The notes under the pieces: model-generated
What the model saw: only the letters and a program-made list of their open reading frames with translations
What the model was told of the DNA's origin: nothing
Databases searched by the model: none
Position numbers and translations under genes: made by a program
Assembly (NCBI GenBank): GCA_900548815.1
Contig: URLR01000063.1
Location: 1 to 10,669, forward strand
Length of the DNA stretch: 10,669 bases
Direction of reading: 5' to 3'
Origin: an uncultured Collinsella sp.
GTDB lineage: Bacteria > Actinomycetota > Coriobacteriia > Coriobacteriales > Coriobacteriaceae
Part shown: positions 1 to 6,776 of the stretch, in pieces
Numbering within the stretch: the first letter of the stretch is position 1
Layout of the letters: each line of letters starts with the position of its first letter

Positions 1-33
1 TCTCGTGGGCTCGGAGATGTGTATAAGAGACAG
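1..33. other. Nextera Read 2 adapter (not genomic)
   Basis: These bases match the Illumina Nextera Read 2 transposase adapter, lacking only its first G. The last 19 bases (15-33) are the Tn5 mosaic end AGATGTGTATAAGAGACAG. This is library-preparation sequence left on the contig. An open reading frame runs from a GTG at 19 through the adapter into the next gene and gives a false N-terminus beginning MYKRQ. Confidence 0.98.
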
Positions 34-1086
34 GTGGTGAGCGTACTGCTTGCTGTGTCGATCGTGCTGGTTCCCTTTTCGCTCGTGGGACCGTTGCGGG
101 CTTGGGCGCTCGTTGTGCCCATGATTGCCGCCCGTTGCGCGCTGTTCTTCGAGCAGCTGTTTGCCGCCGTGCCGGGTGCATCCGTGAGCGTGCCGCCCGA
201 TAGCGTGTGGATTTACCTAGTGCCGTGTTTGCTGGCGGCCCTGCTGGTCTGGTGGCCGCGTCCCCGTGCACTCCCTATGGCGGTGGGGCTTGCATGTCTG
301 GTGCTCTTGGCTGCGATTCCGTACGTCTTTTGGGATCGATTCGCTCCGCCTTCGGTGACGGTACTCGATGTGGGCCAGGCCGATGCGATTCTTATCCGCG
401 AGGGCGGTGCAGTAGCGCTCGTCGACTGCGGGCTCGACGAGCGCGTGGTGGCGGCGTTGGTTCGCAATAACGTGCACCATATCGATGCCGTCTTTGTGAC
501 GCATTGGGATGAGGACCACTGGGGTGGTCTGCCTGCCGTGCTCGAACAGTTTTCGGTCGGAACGATTGCCGTGGCGGCGGATGCGCTGGAGGATGCTCCT
601 GCCGAGGTATTGAACCGACCTGGCGTGGAGTATCGGCAGGTGCGCCATGGGGATACGGTCGACATCGGCTCATTTTGCGCCCGCGTGATGTGGCCATTCG
701 AGTCCGTGGATGGCGAGGGCAATGAGGACTCGCTTGTCCTGCTGCTCTCTTATGTTCAGGAAGACAAGGGCCTGCGCATGCTCCTCACCGGTGATGCTGA
801 GCTCGACCAAGAACGGGAATTCGTGCAGGAGGTGGGGGATATCGATGTACTTAAACTTGGGCATCACGGCTCTAAGGTTTCGGTCGATGGTGAGTTGCTG
901 GACGTCTTGAAGCCTGAGCTTTCCCTCGCGAGCGCGGGCGAGGGGAATCGATACGGCCATCCGTCCGATGCCTGCATCGATGCCGTTAAGGAAGCGGGCG
1001 GTGTGTTCGCGTGCACTATCGAACACGGCGATATCACCATCACGCCGACCGCGAAGGGCTTTACGATGCGATGCCAGCGACCGTGA
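34..1086 (+). CDS. comEC: ComEC/Rec2 DNA-uptake channel, C-terminal part (5' truncated)
   Basis: ComEC is the inner-membrane channel that brings single-stranded DNA into the cytoplasm during natural transformation. The 350 codons present begin with about four hydrophobic segments (about nt 34-95, 106-175, 208-255 and 271-330). A metallo-beta-lactamase-fold domain follows, opening with VLDVGQADAILI at 361. Its visible motifs are THWDEDHWGG (499-528, an HxDxDH metal site), LLTGDAE (781-801), LGHHGSK (856-876) and YGHPSD (952-969), as in ComEC C-termini. Family members usually have about 700-800 residues, so the N-terminal half, including the competence and OB-like domains, lies off the contig. 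There is no real start here: the GTG at 19 and the residues MYKRQ come from adapter. holA follows, as in Bacillus subtilis. The coding part is intact, so the gene may well be functional, but competence itself cannot be judged from this window. Confidence 0.9.
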   Translation: MVSVLLAVSIVLVPFSLVGPLRAWALVVPMIAARCALFFEQLFAAVPGASVSVPPDSVWIYLVPCLLAALLVWWPRPRALPMAVGLACLVLLAAIPYVFWDRFAPPSVTVLDVGQADAILIREGGAVALVDCGLDERVVAALVRNNVHHIDAVFVTHWDEDHWGGLPAVLEQFSVGTIAVAADALEDAPAEVLNRPGVEYRQVRHGDTVDIGSFCARVMWPFESVDGEGNEDSLVLLLSYVQEDKGLRMLLTGDAELDQEREFVQEVGDIDVLKLGHHGSKVSVDGELLDVLKPELSLASAGEGNRYGHPSDACIDAVKEAGGVFACTIEHGDITITPTAKGFTMRCQRP

Positions 1087-1094
1087 CGACGTCG

Positions 1095-1124
1095 TTGGCG
1101 TGTGGTGGGCCCCTGGGCTAGAAT
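1095..1124 (+). promoter_or_regulatory. Putative sigma-A-type promoter of holA
   Basis: A -10 box TAGAAT (1119-1124) is preceded at 18 bp by TTGGCG (1095-1100), which matches four of six consensus -35 positions. The start site would fall near 1131, leaving a leader of about 34 bases that contains the holA ribosome binding site. The box follows GGC in the context CTGGGCTAGAAT, like other -10 boxes in this window. No terminator is visible between comEC and holA, so read-through from comEC is also possible. Confidence 0.55.
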
Positions 1125-1164
1125 GGCACGGAACGAATACGAAGGCCTGCGGGAGGGGAGCGCA

Positions 1165-2127
1165 ATGTCCGAAATCGGTCTGCTGCCGGCATATCTGATC
1201 GTCGGTACCGACGGCGTCAAGCGCGATCACGCCGTCTCGCGTATGAAAGCGCGTCTGGAAAAGACGGGCATGGTCGAGTTCAACCTCGACGAGCGCGATA
1301 TGACCAAAGACCCCGATATCGAGTCGATTATCGGATCGCTTAACACCTTTCCGATGGGCAGCGAGTTTCGCCTGGTAATCCTTGACGGCTGTTCAAAGCT
1401 CGCCAAGGCGGTCTCGGAGCCGCTTGTCGAGTATTTGGCGAGTCCCAGCCCCACAACGGTCTGCCTCGTCATTGCCGACTCGCTTGCCAAGAACACACGC
1501 CTGTATAAGGCGATCGCCAAGATCGATAAGAAGGCCGTGATCGATTGCTCCGGTACCAAGCGCTGGGAGCTTCCGCGCCGTGTGCAGCAGATGGCGACGC
1601 AGCACGGCAAGTCGATCTCGACGGCGGCCGCCGAGGAGCTCGTCTCGCGTTCGGGTGAAAACACTCGCATGCTCGATAACGACTTGGCTAAGCTTGCCCA
1701 GATGGTCGAGGCGCCCCAGATTGAGCTTGCCGACGTTGAGCGCTGGATTGTACGTACGGCCGAGGTTCAACCCTGGGACTTTCTCAATGCGGTCTCGGCC
1801 CGTGACATGCGCCGTTCGCTCGAGCTCTTCAATCTAATGCCCGCCAAGAGCTACGTGTGGACGTACACATTGCTGTGCGGCCGCATTCGCGAGCTTATCG
1901 TTGCCAAGGCGCTCGATGCGCGCGGACAGGGTCGTGAGCTGGCCGCAACGCTCAAACTCCAGTCCTGGCAGGTCAAGAATCACCTGACCTGGGCACGTCG
2001 CTTTTCGATGGCAGAGCTCGTCGCAGCGCTCGAGGGTGCCGTTGATGTGGAGCTCGCGCTCAAGGGTTCGGCCGATTCCCAGACCGCGCTTTTGCTCTGG
2101 ATTACGAACATCTTGAGAAAATCGTGA
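1165..2127 (+). CDS. holA: DNA polymerase III subunit delta
   Basis: HolA is the delta subunit of the clamp-loader complex; it opens the beta sliding clamp so that it can be loaded on primed DNA. I chose the ATG at 1165 because a strong purine-rich site, GGGAGGGGAG (1151-1160), lies just upstream and the protein then begins MSEIGLLPAYLIVGTDGVKR, close to the family's usual opening. An upstream in-frame GTG at 1102 would add 21 residues with no family character and would lie within the promoter. The product has 320 residues, close to the family norm of about 320-350. It shows the delta pattern: an AAA+-like N-terminal region with a degenerate P-loop (GTDGVKRD instead of GxxxxGKT), a central stretch with LVILDGCSKL and LVIADSLAKN, and a helical C-terminus ending near ALLLWITNILRKS. 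Its place between comEC and rpsT matches the Bacillus order. Confidence 0.93.
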   Translation: MSEIGLLPAYLIVGTDGVKRDHAVSRMKARLEKTGMVEFNLDERDMTKDPDIESIIGSLNTFPMGSEFRLVILDGCSKLAKAVSEPLVEYLASPSPTTVCLVIADSLAKNTRLYKAIAKIDKKAVIDCSGTKRWELPRRVQQMATQHGKSISTAAAEELVSRSGENTRMLDNDLAKLAQMVEAPQIELADVERWIVRTAEVQPWDFLNAVSARDMRRSLELFNLMPAKSYVWTYTLLCGRIRELIVAKALDARGQGRELAATLKLQSWQVKNHLTWARRFSMAELVAALEGAVDVELALKGSADSQTALLLWITNILRKS

Positions 2128-2141
2128 TGATACCTGCCTAT

Positions 2142-2185
2142 TTGACAAATTCGTTCTATCCCTTTGAGGGGGAGCGTGCTATAGT
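2142..2185 (+). promoter_or_regulatory. Putative rpsT promoter (extended -10)
   Basis: TATAGT at 2180-2185 is preceded by TGC (2177-2179), forming an extended -10 element that predicts a start near 2192. A perfect TTGACA lies at 2142-2147, but 32 bp away, too far to act as a normal -35 for this -10. No acceptable -10 lies 16-18 bp after TTGACA. The extended -10 is the better-supported element; the role of TTGACA is unclear. Confidence 0.5.
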
Positions 2186-2190
2186 AGGCG

Positions 2191-2252
2191 CTTGCATGAC
2201 CTCACCGTGTCTCAGAGGTGTCATACATTTTTTGCAAGGAACTCGAAAGGAA
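2191..2252 (+). promoter_or_regulatory. Structured 5' leader of rpsT with tandem Shine-Dalgarno-like repeats
   Basis: CTTGCA (2191-2196) is the reverse complement of TGCAAG (2233-2238). Inside lies a smaller hairpin: TGA-CCTC (2197-2203) can pair with GAGG-(TG)-TCA (2215-2223) around an 11-base loop. A run of six T follows at 2228-2233. AAGGAACTC then occurs twice, at 2236-2244 and 2247-2255. The first copy overlaps the closing stem; the second is placed to serve the GTG start at 2261. Autoregulation by S20 is known in Escherichia coli, but a role for this particular fold is inference. Confidence 0.4.
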
Positions 2253-2260
2253 CTCCAGAA

Positions 2261-2527
2261 GTGGCAAACATCAAGTCTCAGAAGAAGCGTATCCGCACCA
2301 ATGAGGCAGCTCGCATGCGTAACAAGGCTGTCAAGTCCGAGCTCAAGACGCTGACCAAGCACGTCCAGTCCGCCGTCGCCGAGGGCGATGCCGAGAAGGC
2401 CCAGGCTGCCCTCAAGACCGTCACCAAGCGTCTTGACATGGCTGCCGCCAAGCATGTCATCCACAAGAACCAGGCTTCCAACCGCAAGTCCGGTCTTGCC
2501 AAGCTCGTGAACAGCATCAACGCCTAA
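2261..2527 (+). CDS. rpsT: 30S ribosomal protein S20
   Basis: S20 is a small, basic, all-helical primary-binding protein of the 30S subunit that contacts 16S rRNA near the bottom of the body. The 88-residue product begins with ANIKSQKKRIRTNEAAR after the initiator Met and has the family's Lys/Arg-rich helices, including the HKNQASNRKSGLAKLVN motif near the C-terminus. The usual length is about 85-90 residues. The start is GTG at 2261, read as Met, with AAAGGAA (2246-2252) upstream. An ATG at 2192 in the same frame would add 23 residues with no S20 character and coincides with the predicted transcription start, so I reject it. The gene appears to be a single transcription unit: its own promoter, a structured leader and an immediate terminator. 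A similar position next to holA is seen in Bacillus. Confidence 0.97.
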   Translation: MANIKSQKKRIRTNEAARMRNKAVKSELKTLTKHVQSAVAEGDAEKAQAALKTVTKRLDMAAAKHVIHKNQASNRKSGLAKLVNSINA

Positions 2528-2561
2528 GTTGTAAATTTCACACCACACAGATTACGCGCAT

Positions 2562-2598
2562 AAATGGAGCCTGTTTTATGGAACAGGCTCCATTTTTT
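2562..2598 (+). terminator. Rho-independent terminator after rpsT
   Basis: A perfect 14-bp stem pairs AAATGGAGCCTGTT (2562-2575) with AACAGGCTCCATTT (2582-2595) around a 6-base loop (2576-2581). The T run extends to 2598. It lies 34 bases after the rpsT stop codon and should end the rpsT transcript before lepA. Confidence 0.95.
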
Positions 2599-2610
2599 GT
2601 ACCGCTCGGG

Positions 2611-2616
2611 TAAGAT
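2611..2616 (+). promoter_or_regulatory. Putative lepA -10 box (possible leaderless mRNA)
   Basis: TAAGAT at 2611-2616 follows CCGCTCGGG, the same context as the -10 upstream of the first J-protein gene (CCGCTCGGGTAGAAT). Only seven bases separate it from the lepA ATG at 2624, so transcription starting 7-8 bases downstream would begin at or next to the A of the ATG. I see no convincing -35; the T-run of the rpsT terminator occupies part of that region. Confidence 0.5.
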
Positions 2617-2623
2617 AGTCCGC

Positions 2624-4435
2624 ATGAATACTTCAATTGACATTTCCCACATCCGCAACTTCTCTATCGTTGCGCACATCGACCATGGCAAGTCCACGAT
2701 CAGTGACCGTATCCTCGAGCTCACCCATACCGTCGACGAGCGCGACATGGAGTCGCAGCTGCTCGACACCATGGATATCGAGCGCGAGCGCGGCATCACG
2801 ATCAAGTCCAATGCCGTTCGCGTTTCCTATGACGCCGACGATGGCGAGACGTATCAGTTCAACCTGATCGATACACCGGGCCACGTGGACTTTACCTATG
2901 AGGTCTCGCGTTCGCTGGCCGCCTGCGAGGGCGCGGTACTCGTCGTCGACGCGACGCAGGGTGTCGAGGCGCAGACCGTCTCTAACGCGACGCTCGCCAT
3001 GAACGCCAACCTGGATATCGTGCCCGCCATCAACAAGATTGACCTTCCCTCTGCACACCCCGACGAGGTCAAGACCGAGATCGAGGATGACCTGGCGATT
3101 CCTGCCGACGATGCCGTATGCGTATCGGGCAAGACCGGCGAGGGCATTCACGATTTGCTGGAGTCTATCGTCTTCTTGATCTCACCGCCCAAGGGCGATG
3201 CGAACGCGCCGCTCAAGGCGCTCATCCTGGACTCGTATTTTGATGAGTACCGCGGCGTCGTTGCCACGGTCCGTGTTTTTGACGGCTCCATTAAAAAGGG
3301 CGATACCCTTCGTATGATGCAGGCAGAAGGTGACTTTTTGGTCGACGGCGTGGGCGTCAAGCGTCCTGCCGAGACGCCGGTCGACGCGCTGACGGTCGGC
3401 GAGGTGGGCTACGTGGTCACGGGCCTGAAGGACCCCGAGGCCGTTCGCGTGGGCGACACCCTTACCTGGGCGTCGAATCCTTGTCCCGAGCCGCTTCCCG
3501 GCTACCGCGAGGCCAAGCCCATGGTCTACACGGGCCTGTTCCCAATTGACAACAAGGATTACGAGAATCTGCGCGACGCTCTCGATAAGCTGCATGTCAA
3601 CGACCCGTCGTTGGTGTGGGAGCCCGAGACCTCGGTGGCGCTCGGCTTTGGCTTCCGCGTGGGCTTCTTAGGCCTGCTGCATATGGAAGTCGTCAAGGAG
3701 CGCCTGGAGCGCGAGTTCAACCTTGACCTCATTGCTACGAGCCCTTCGGTGGACTATCACGTCTATAAGACCGACGGCGAGATGATTGATGTCCGCAGCC
3801 CGCAGGATCTGCCCGAGGCTACGCGCATCGAGCGCATCGAGGAGCCCTACCTCAAGGCCAAGATTATCTGCCCGCCCGAGTATACGGGCGCCGTCATGCA
3901 GCTCGCTATCGAGCACCGCGGCATTACGACCGACATGATCCATCTCACGAGCAAATCGGTCGAGATGCGCTTTGACATGCCGCTCGCCGAGCTCATCCTG
4001 GACTTCTTTGACCAGCTCAAGAGCCGCACCAAGGGCTATGCCTCGCTCGATTATGAGTTCAACGAGTATCGTCCCTCCGAGCTCGTCAAGCTCGATATCC
4101 TGCTTTCGGGTGATGAGGTGGATGCGCTTTCGTTTATCGTGCACAAGGACAAGGCCTATGGCCTGGCCCGCGGTCTGTGCGACAAGCTCAAGGAAATCAT
4201 TCCGCGTCAGCTGTTCGAGGTGCCTATTCAGGGCGCCATCGGTAACAAGATTATCGCCCGCTCTACCGTCAAGGCGCGCCGCAAGGACGTTTTGGCCAAG
4301 TGCTATGGCGGCGATATCTCGCGTAAGCGCAAGCTGCTCGAGAAGCAGAAAGAGGGCAAGAAGCGCATGAAGGCCATCGGTTCGGTCGAGGTCCCGCAGG
4401 AGGCCTTTATGGCTATTCTCAAGGTGGACGAGTAG
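2624..4435 (+). CDS. lepA: Elongation factor 4 (LepA) GTPase
   Basis: LepA/EF4 is a ribosome-bound translational GTPase implicated in back-translocation, initiation and 30S assembly. The 603-residue product has the normal family length (about 600). The G motifs are all present: G1 AHIDHGKST (residues 17-25), G2 RGITI (56-60), G3 DTPGH (83-87), G4 NKID (137-140) and G5 around VSGKTGEGI (167-175). The beta-barrel domain 2, EF-G-like domains III and V, and the LepA-specific C-terminal domain follow, ending IGSVEVPQEAFMAILKVDE. I chose the ATG at 2624 because MNTSIDISHIRNFSIVAHID matches the family N-terminus. An in-frame ATG at 2564 would begin inside the rpsT terminator hairpin and add 20 unrelated residues. 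No good Shine-Dalgarno sequence precedes 2624, and a -10 box sits seven bases upstream. dusB starts four bases after the stop, suggesting co-transcription. Confidence 0.97.
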   Translation: MNTSIDISHIRNFSIVAHIDHGKSTISDRILELTHTVDERDMESQLLDTMDIERERGITIKSNAVRVSYDADDGETYQFNLIDTPGHVDFTYEVSRSLAACEGAVLVVDATQGVEAQTVSNATLAMNANLDIVPAINKIDLPSAHPDEVKTEIEDDLAIPADDAVCVSGKTGEGIHDLLESIVFLISPPKGDANAPLKALILDSYFDEYRGVVATVRVFDGSIKKGDTLRMMQAEGDFLVDGVGVKRPAETPVDALTVGEVGYVVTGLKDPEAVRVGDTLTWASNPCPEPLPGYREAKPMVYTGLFPIDNKDYENLRDALDKLHVNDPSLVWEPETSVALGFGFRVGFLGLLHMEVVKERLEREFNLDLIATSPSVDYHVYKTDGEMIDVRSPQDLPEATRIERIEEPYLKAKIICPPEYTGAVMQLAIEHRGITTDMIHLTSKSVEMRFDMPLAELILDFFDQLKSRTKGYASLDYEFNEYRPSELVKLDILLSGDEVDALSFIVHKDKAYGLARGLCDKLKEIIPRQLFEVPIQGAIGNKIIARSTVKARRKDVLAKCYGGDISRKRKLLEKQKEGKKRMKAIGSVEVPQEAFMAILKVDE

Positions 4436-4439
4436 CTCC

Positions 4440-5483
4440 ATGGCGCTTTCTGAATACAGTACGCGGCTGCTGGGTGCCTATGCCGAGCAGCCGTTCCTTA
4501 TGGCTCCCATGGCCGGCGTGACCGATCCCGCCTATCGCATCATGTGCCGCCGCCGCGGTGCCCATCTTGCCTACAGCGAGATGGTGAGCGTGGCGGGCCT
4601 TGCCTATGCCAGCAATAAGACGTGGCGTCTGGTTCTACCTGCCGATGAGGAACAGCAGATCTGCGTGCAGCTCTTTGGCTCCAAGCCCGATCAGTTTGCG
4701 AGCGCCGTCGCCGCCGTCGAGGAGCGCGTTGGCGATCGCCTGACGCTGATCGATATCAATATGGCATGCCCCGCTCGAAAGGTCGTCACCAAGGGCGAGG
4801 GCTCGGCGCTTATGCGCACACCCGAGCTGGCCGAGCAGATCGTCGAGGCGGCGGTCGGCGCGGCGCACGTGCCCGTGACCGTCAAGATTCGCAAAGGCTT
4901 TTATGCCGAGGATCGCAATGCCGCGACATTCGCCCAGATGCTTGAGGGTGCAGGGGCTGCCGCAGTCGCCGTGCATGGTCGCTGTGCCACGCAGCTCTAT
5001 ACGGGCCAGGCCGATTGGTCGGTCGTCGATGAGGTGGCCGACGCCGTCGAGATTCCCGTGATCGGTTCGGGCGATGTGTTCTCGGCCGAGGATGCCGCGG
5101 AGCATCTGCAAAGCTCGGGTGCCAGCGCGGTGTTCATCGCGCGCGGTATCTATGGTAACCCCTGGGTGTTCGGCGATGCCCGCGCCCTTGCGCTCGATGG
5201 CACGCCGGTACCGGTGCGTAGCTCGGTCGAGCGACTGGGCGCCCTGCGCGAGCACCTGACGCTCACGCACGAGCTGTTGCCGCTCATGTCGCGTGCTCGT
5301 ACGTACGCGAGTTGGTATTTAAAGGGCATGCCCCATGCTGCGGCCTGGCGCGCCCAGGTGGTGCGCTGCTCCACGTACGAGGAGTTCATGGTATTGGTCG
5401 ATGATATCGAGCGTGATGTGGTGGCCTGCGAAGCCGCACTTGCCGCCGGCGAGTCGGTGCCCGCTCATCCGCTGGAGGCCTAA
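4440..5483 (+). CDS. dusB: tRNA dihydrouridine synthase (DusB-type)
   Basis: Dus enzymes are FMN-dependent, NADPH-using enzymes that reduce specific uridines in tRNA D-loops to dihydrouridine. The 347-residue protein has the TIM-barrel motifs in order: PMAGVTD (residues 23-29, FMN site), VQLFGSKP (76-83), the catalytic cysteine C110 in INMACPARKVVTKGEGSALM, VTVKIRKGF (146-154) with K149, VHGRCATQLYTGQADW (178-193), VIGSGDV (207-213) and IARGIYGNPWVF (233-244). Many homologues read GCP and NGD where this protein has ACP and SGD; these look like tolerated variants. The ATG at 4440 lies four bases after the lepA stop with only a weak upstream site (AAGGTGGA, 4421-4428), so coupling to lepA translation is likely. 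hemW starts two bases after its stop. The DusB assignment within the Dus family is less certain than the enzyme class. Confidence 0.9.
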   Translation: MALSEYSTRLLGAYAEQPFLMAPMAGVTDPAYRIMCRRRGAHLAYSEMVSVAGLAYASNKTWRLVLPADEEQQICVQLFGSKPDQFASAVAAVEERVGDRLTLIDINMACPARKVVTKGEGSALMRTPELAEQIVEAAVGAAHVPVTVKIRKGFYAEDRNAATFAQMLEGAGAAAVAVHGRCATQLYTGQADWSVVDEVADAVEIPVIGSGDVFSAEDAAEHLQSSGASAVFIARGIYGNPWVFGDARALALDGTPVPVRSSVERLGALREHLTLTHELLPLMSRARTYASWYLKGMPHAAAWRAQVVRCSTYEEFMVLVDDIERDVVACEAALAAGESVPAHPLEA

Positions 5484-5485
5484 CG

Positions 5486-6718
5486 GTGGCCGTTACCGCG
5501 CTGTACGTGCATGTGCCGTTTTGCGCCCAAAAGTGCCGGTACTGCGACTTTGACTCTCGCAGTTTTGCTCCGTGCGACCTGAGCGCTGCACTCGATGCCT
5601 ATTTTGAGCAGTTGCATGCGCGCCTCGATGCCTTTGGCGACGCAGGCGTGCTTGCACAGATCCGCACCGTCTATGTTGGCGGCGGCACTCCGTCGCTGGC
5701 GGGAGAGCGTCTGGTAGAACTCGCCCGGCGTATCTCTGCGTGGTGCAAGCCCGTTGAGTTCACCTGCGAGGCCAATCCTGAGTCGTTGACTTCGCAGCTT
5801 GCCGCGGCGCTTGCCGGGGTGGGCGTTACGCGCATTTCTCTGGGAGTTCAGACCCTCGACAACGCCGAGCTTGCCGCGATTGGCCGTATCCACGATTCGC
5901 ACCGCGCCCTTGCAGCTATCACGACGGTCAAGGACGCTGGGCTCGATGTGTCCTGCGACCTGATGTGCGGACTTCCCGGGCAGACTGCCGTAAGCTGGCA
6001 GCGCACGCTCGATGGCGTGTTGGCGGCGGCGCCGCATCATGTATCGGTGTACCCCCTCACGCTCGAGGAGGGCACGCCGCTCTACCGCATGGCGTGTCGC
6101 GACGAGTCGCTCGAGCCCGACGAGGATTTTCAGGCTGCATGCATGGACGCGGCGCGTGAACGCCTGGGTGCGGCCGGCTATCACCCGTATGAGGTGGCAA
6201 GCTACGCGCTCGACGGCCATGAGTGCGCCCACAACATTGCCTATTGGACCGGACAGGGCTATCTGGGCTTGGGTCGCTCTGCCGCCGGTATGCTCGACGC
6301 CGAGGATTTCGATCGCTTGGCTGGGATGTTTCCCGACGTGCCCGCTCGCGGCGATGCGTATCGCGTGCGTCTGGTGCAACGCGACGATGCCGCGACGACG
6401 TTTGATGCCGAGTATTTGTCGCAGCGCGAGGCCACGGCCGAGGATTTGATGCTCGCCTGCCGCATGACGCGTGGCATTGGGCCCGATCTGTTGGTTCGCT
6501 CGGCAAGCGTGATCGCTGCAGACGAGCTGGCGGCGGCCTGTGACCGTGCGCTCGAGTTGGGTCTTGCCACTTGGGTGCCCGATTATGTCGAGGGGCATGC
6601 GGAGTGCGTCGCCTCGAAAGACGTTATCGCAGGTCGTGCCCACGCCCGTTTAGCGCCCACCCACTTGGGCTGGCTCGATGGAAATGTGCTGTTCGAGCTG
6701 TTTTGGGGTCTAGCTTAG
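5486..6718 (+). CDS. hemW: Radical SAM heme chaperone HemW
   Basis: HemW belongs to the coproporphyrinogen III oxidase-like radical SAM family but acts in heme binding and delivery rather than as the HemN oxidase. The 410-residue protein has the Fe-S motif CAQKCRYCDFDS with C13, C17 and C20 (CX3CX2C). The extra cysteine typical of true HemN is absent. GGGTPS (65-70), EANPES (95-100), ISLGVQT (117-123), CGLPGQ (161-166), VSVYPLTLEEGTPL (186-199) and the HNxxYW motif (H249, N250, Y253, W254), linked to heme binding in HemW, are visible. The C-terminus WLDGNVLFELFWGL is the usual winged-helix tail. The start is GTG at 5486, with GGAGG at 5474-5478 seven bases upstream inside the end of dusB. The gene probably belongs to a lepA-dusB-hemW transcription unit. 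Confidence 0.93.
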   Translation: MAVTALYVHVPFCAQKCRYCDFDSRSFAPCDLSAALDAYFEQLHARLDAFGDAGVLAQIRTVYVGGGTPSLAGERLVELARRISAWCKPVEFTCEANPESLTSQLAAALAGVGVTRISLGVQTLDNAELAAIGRIHDSHRALAAITTVKDAGLDVSCDLMCGLPGQTAVSWQRTLDGVLAAAPHHVSVYPLTLEEGTPLYRMACRDESLEPDEDFQAACMDAARERLGAAGYHPYEVASYALDGHECAHNIAYWTGQGYLGLGRSAAGMLDAEDFDRLAGMFPDVPARGDAYRVRLVQRDDAATTFDAEYLSQREATAEDLMLACRMTRGIGPDLLVRSASVIAADELAAACDRALELGLATWVPDYVEGHAECVASKDVIAGRAHARLAPTHLGWLDGNVLFELFWGLA

Positions 6719-6728
6719 GCCGCTCGGG

Positions 6729-6734
6729 TAGAAT
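6729..6734 (+). promoter_or_regulatory. Putative -10 box upstream of the first J-protein gene
   Basis: TAGAAT at 6729-6734 lies in CCGCTCGGGTAGAAT, 11 bases of which (6720-6730) are identical to the context of the lepA -10 (2602-2612). No clear -35 is visible at 16-18 bp. The start would fall near 6741, giving a leader of about 36 bases with AGGAGGT at 6762-6768. I see no CIRCE or HAIR heat-shock operator in 6719-6776. Confidence 0.5.
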
Positions 6735-6776
6735 TACCGCAATATATACGCTGCTGTGAGCAGGAGGTTGCCGCGC

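Noticed and set aside
1086..1095. A 10-bp perfect palindrome, ACGACGTCGT, between comEC and the holA -35 box.
   Set aside because: A GC-rich palindrome this short is expected by chance in such DNA, and there is no second copy or partner site to support an operator.
2192..2260. An N-terminal extension of S20 starting at the ATG at 2192.
   Set aside because: The residues do not resemble S20, the ATG coincides with the predicted transcription start, and the GTG at 2261 gives the exact family N-terminus.
5480..6643. A 387-codon minus-strand open frame opposite hemW.
   Set aside because: hemW carries all its family motifs on the + strand; the antisense frame has none and no ribosome binding site that I can see.
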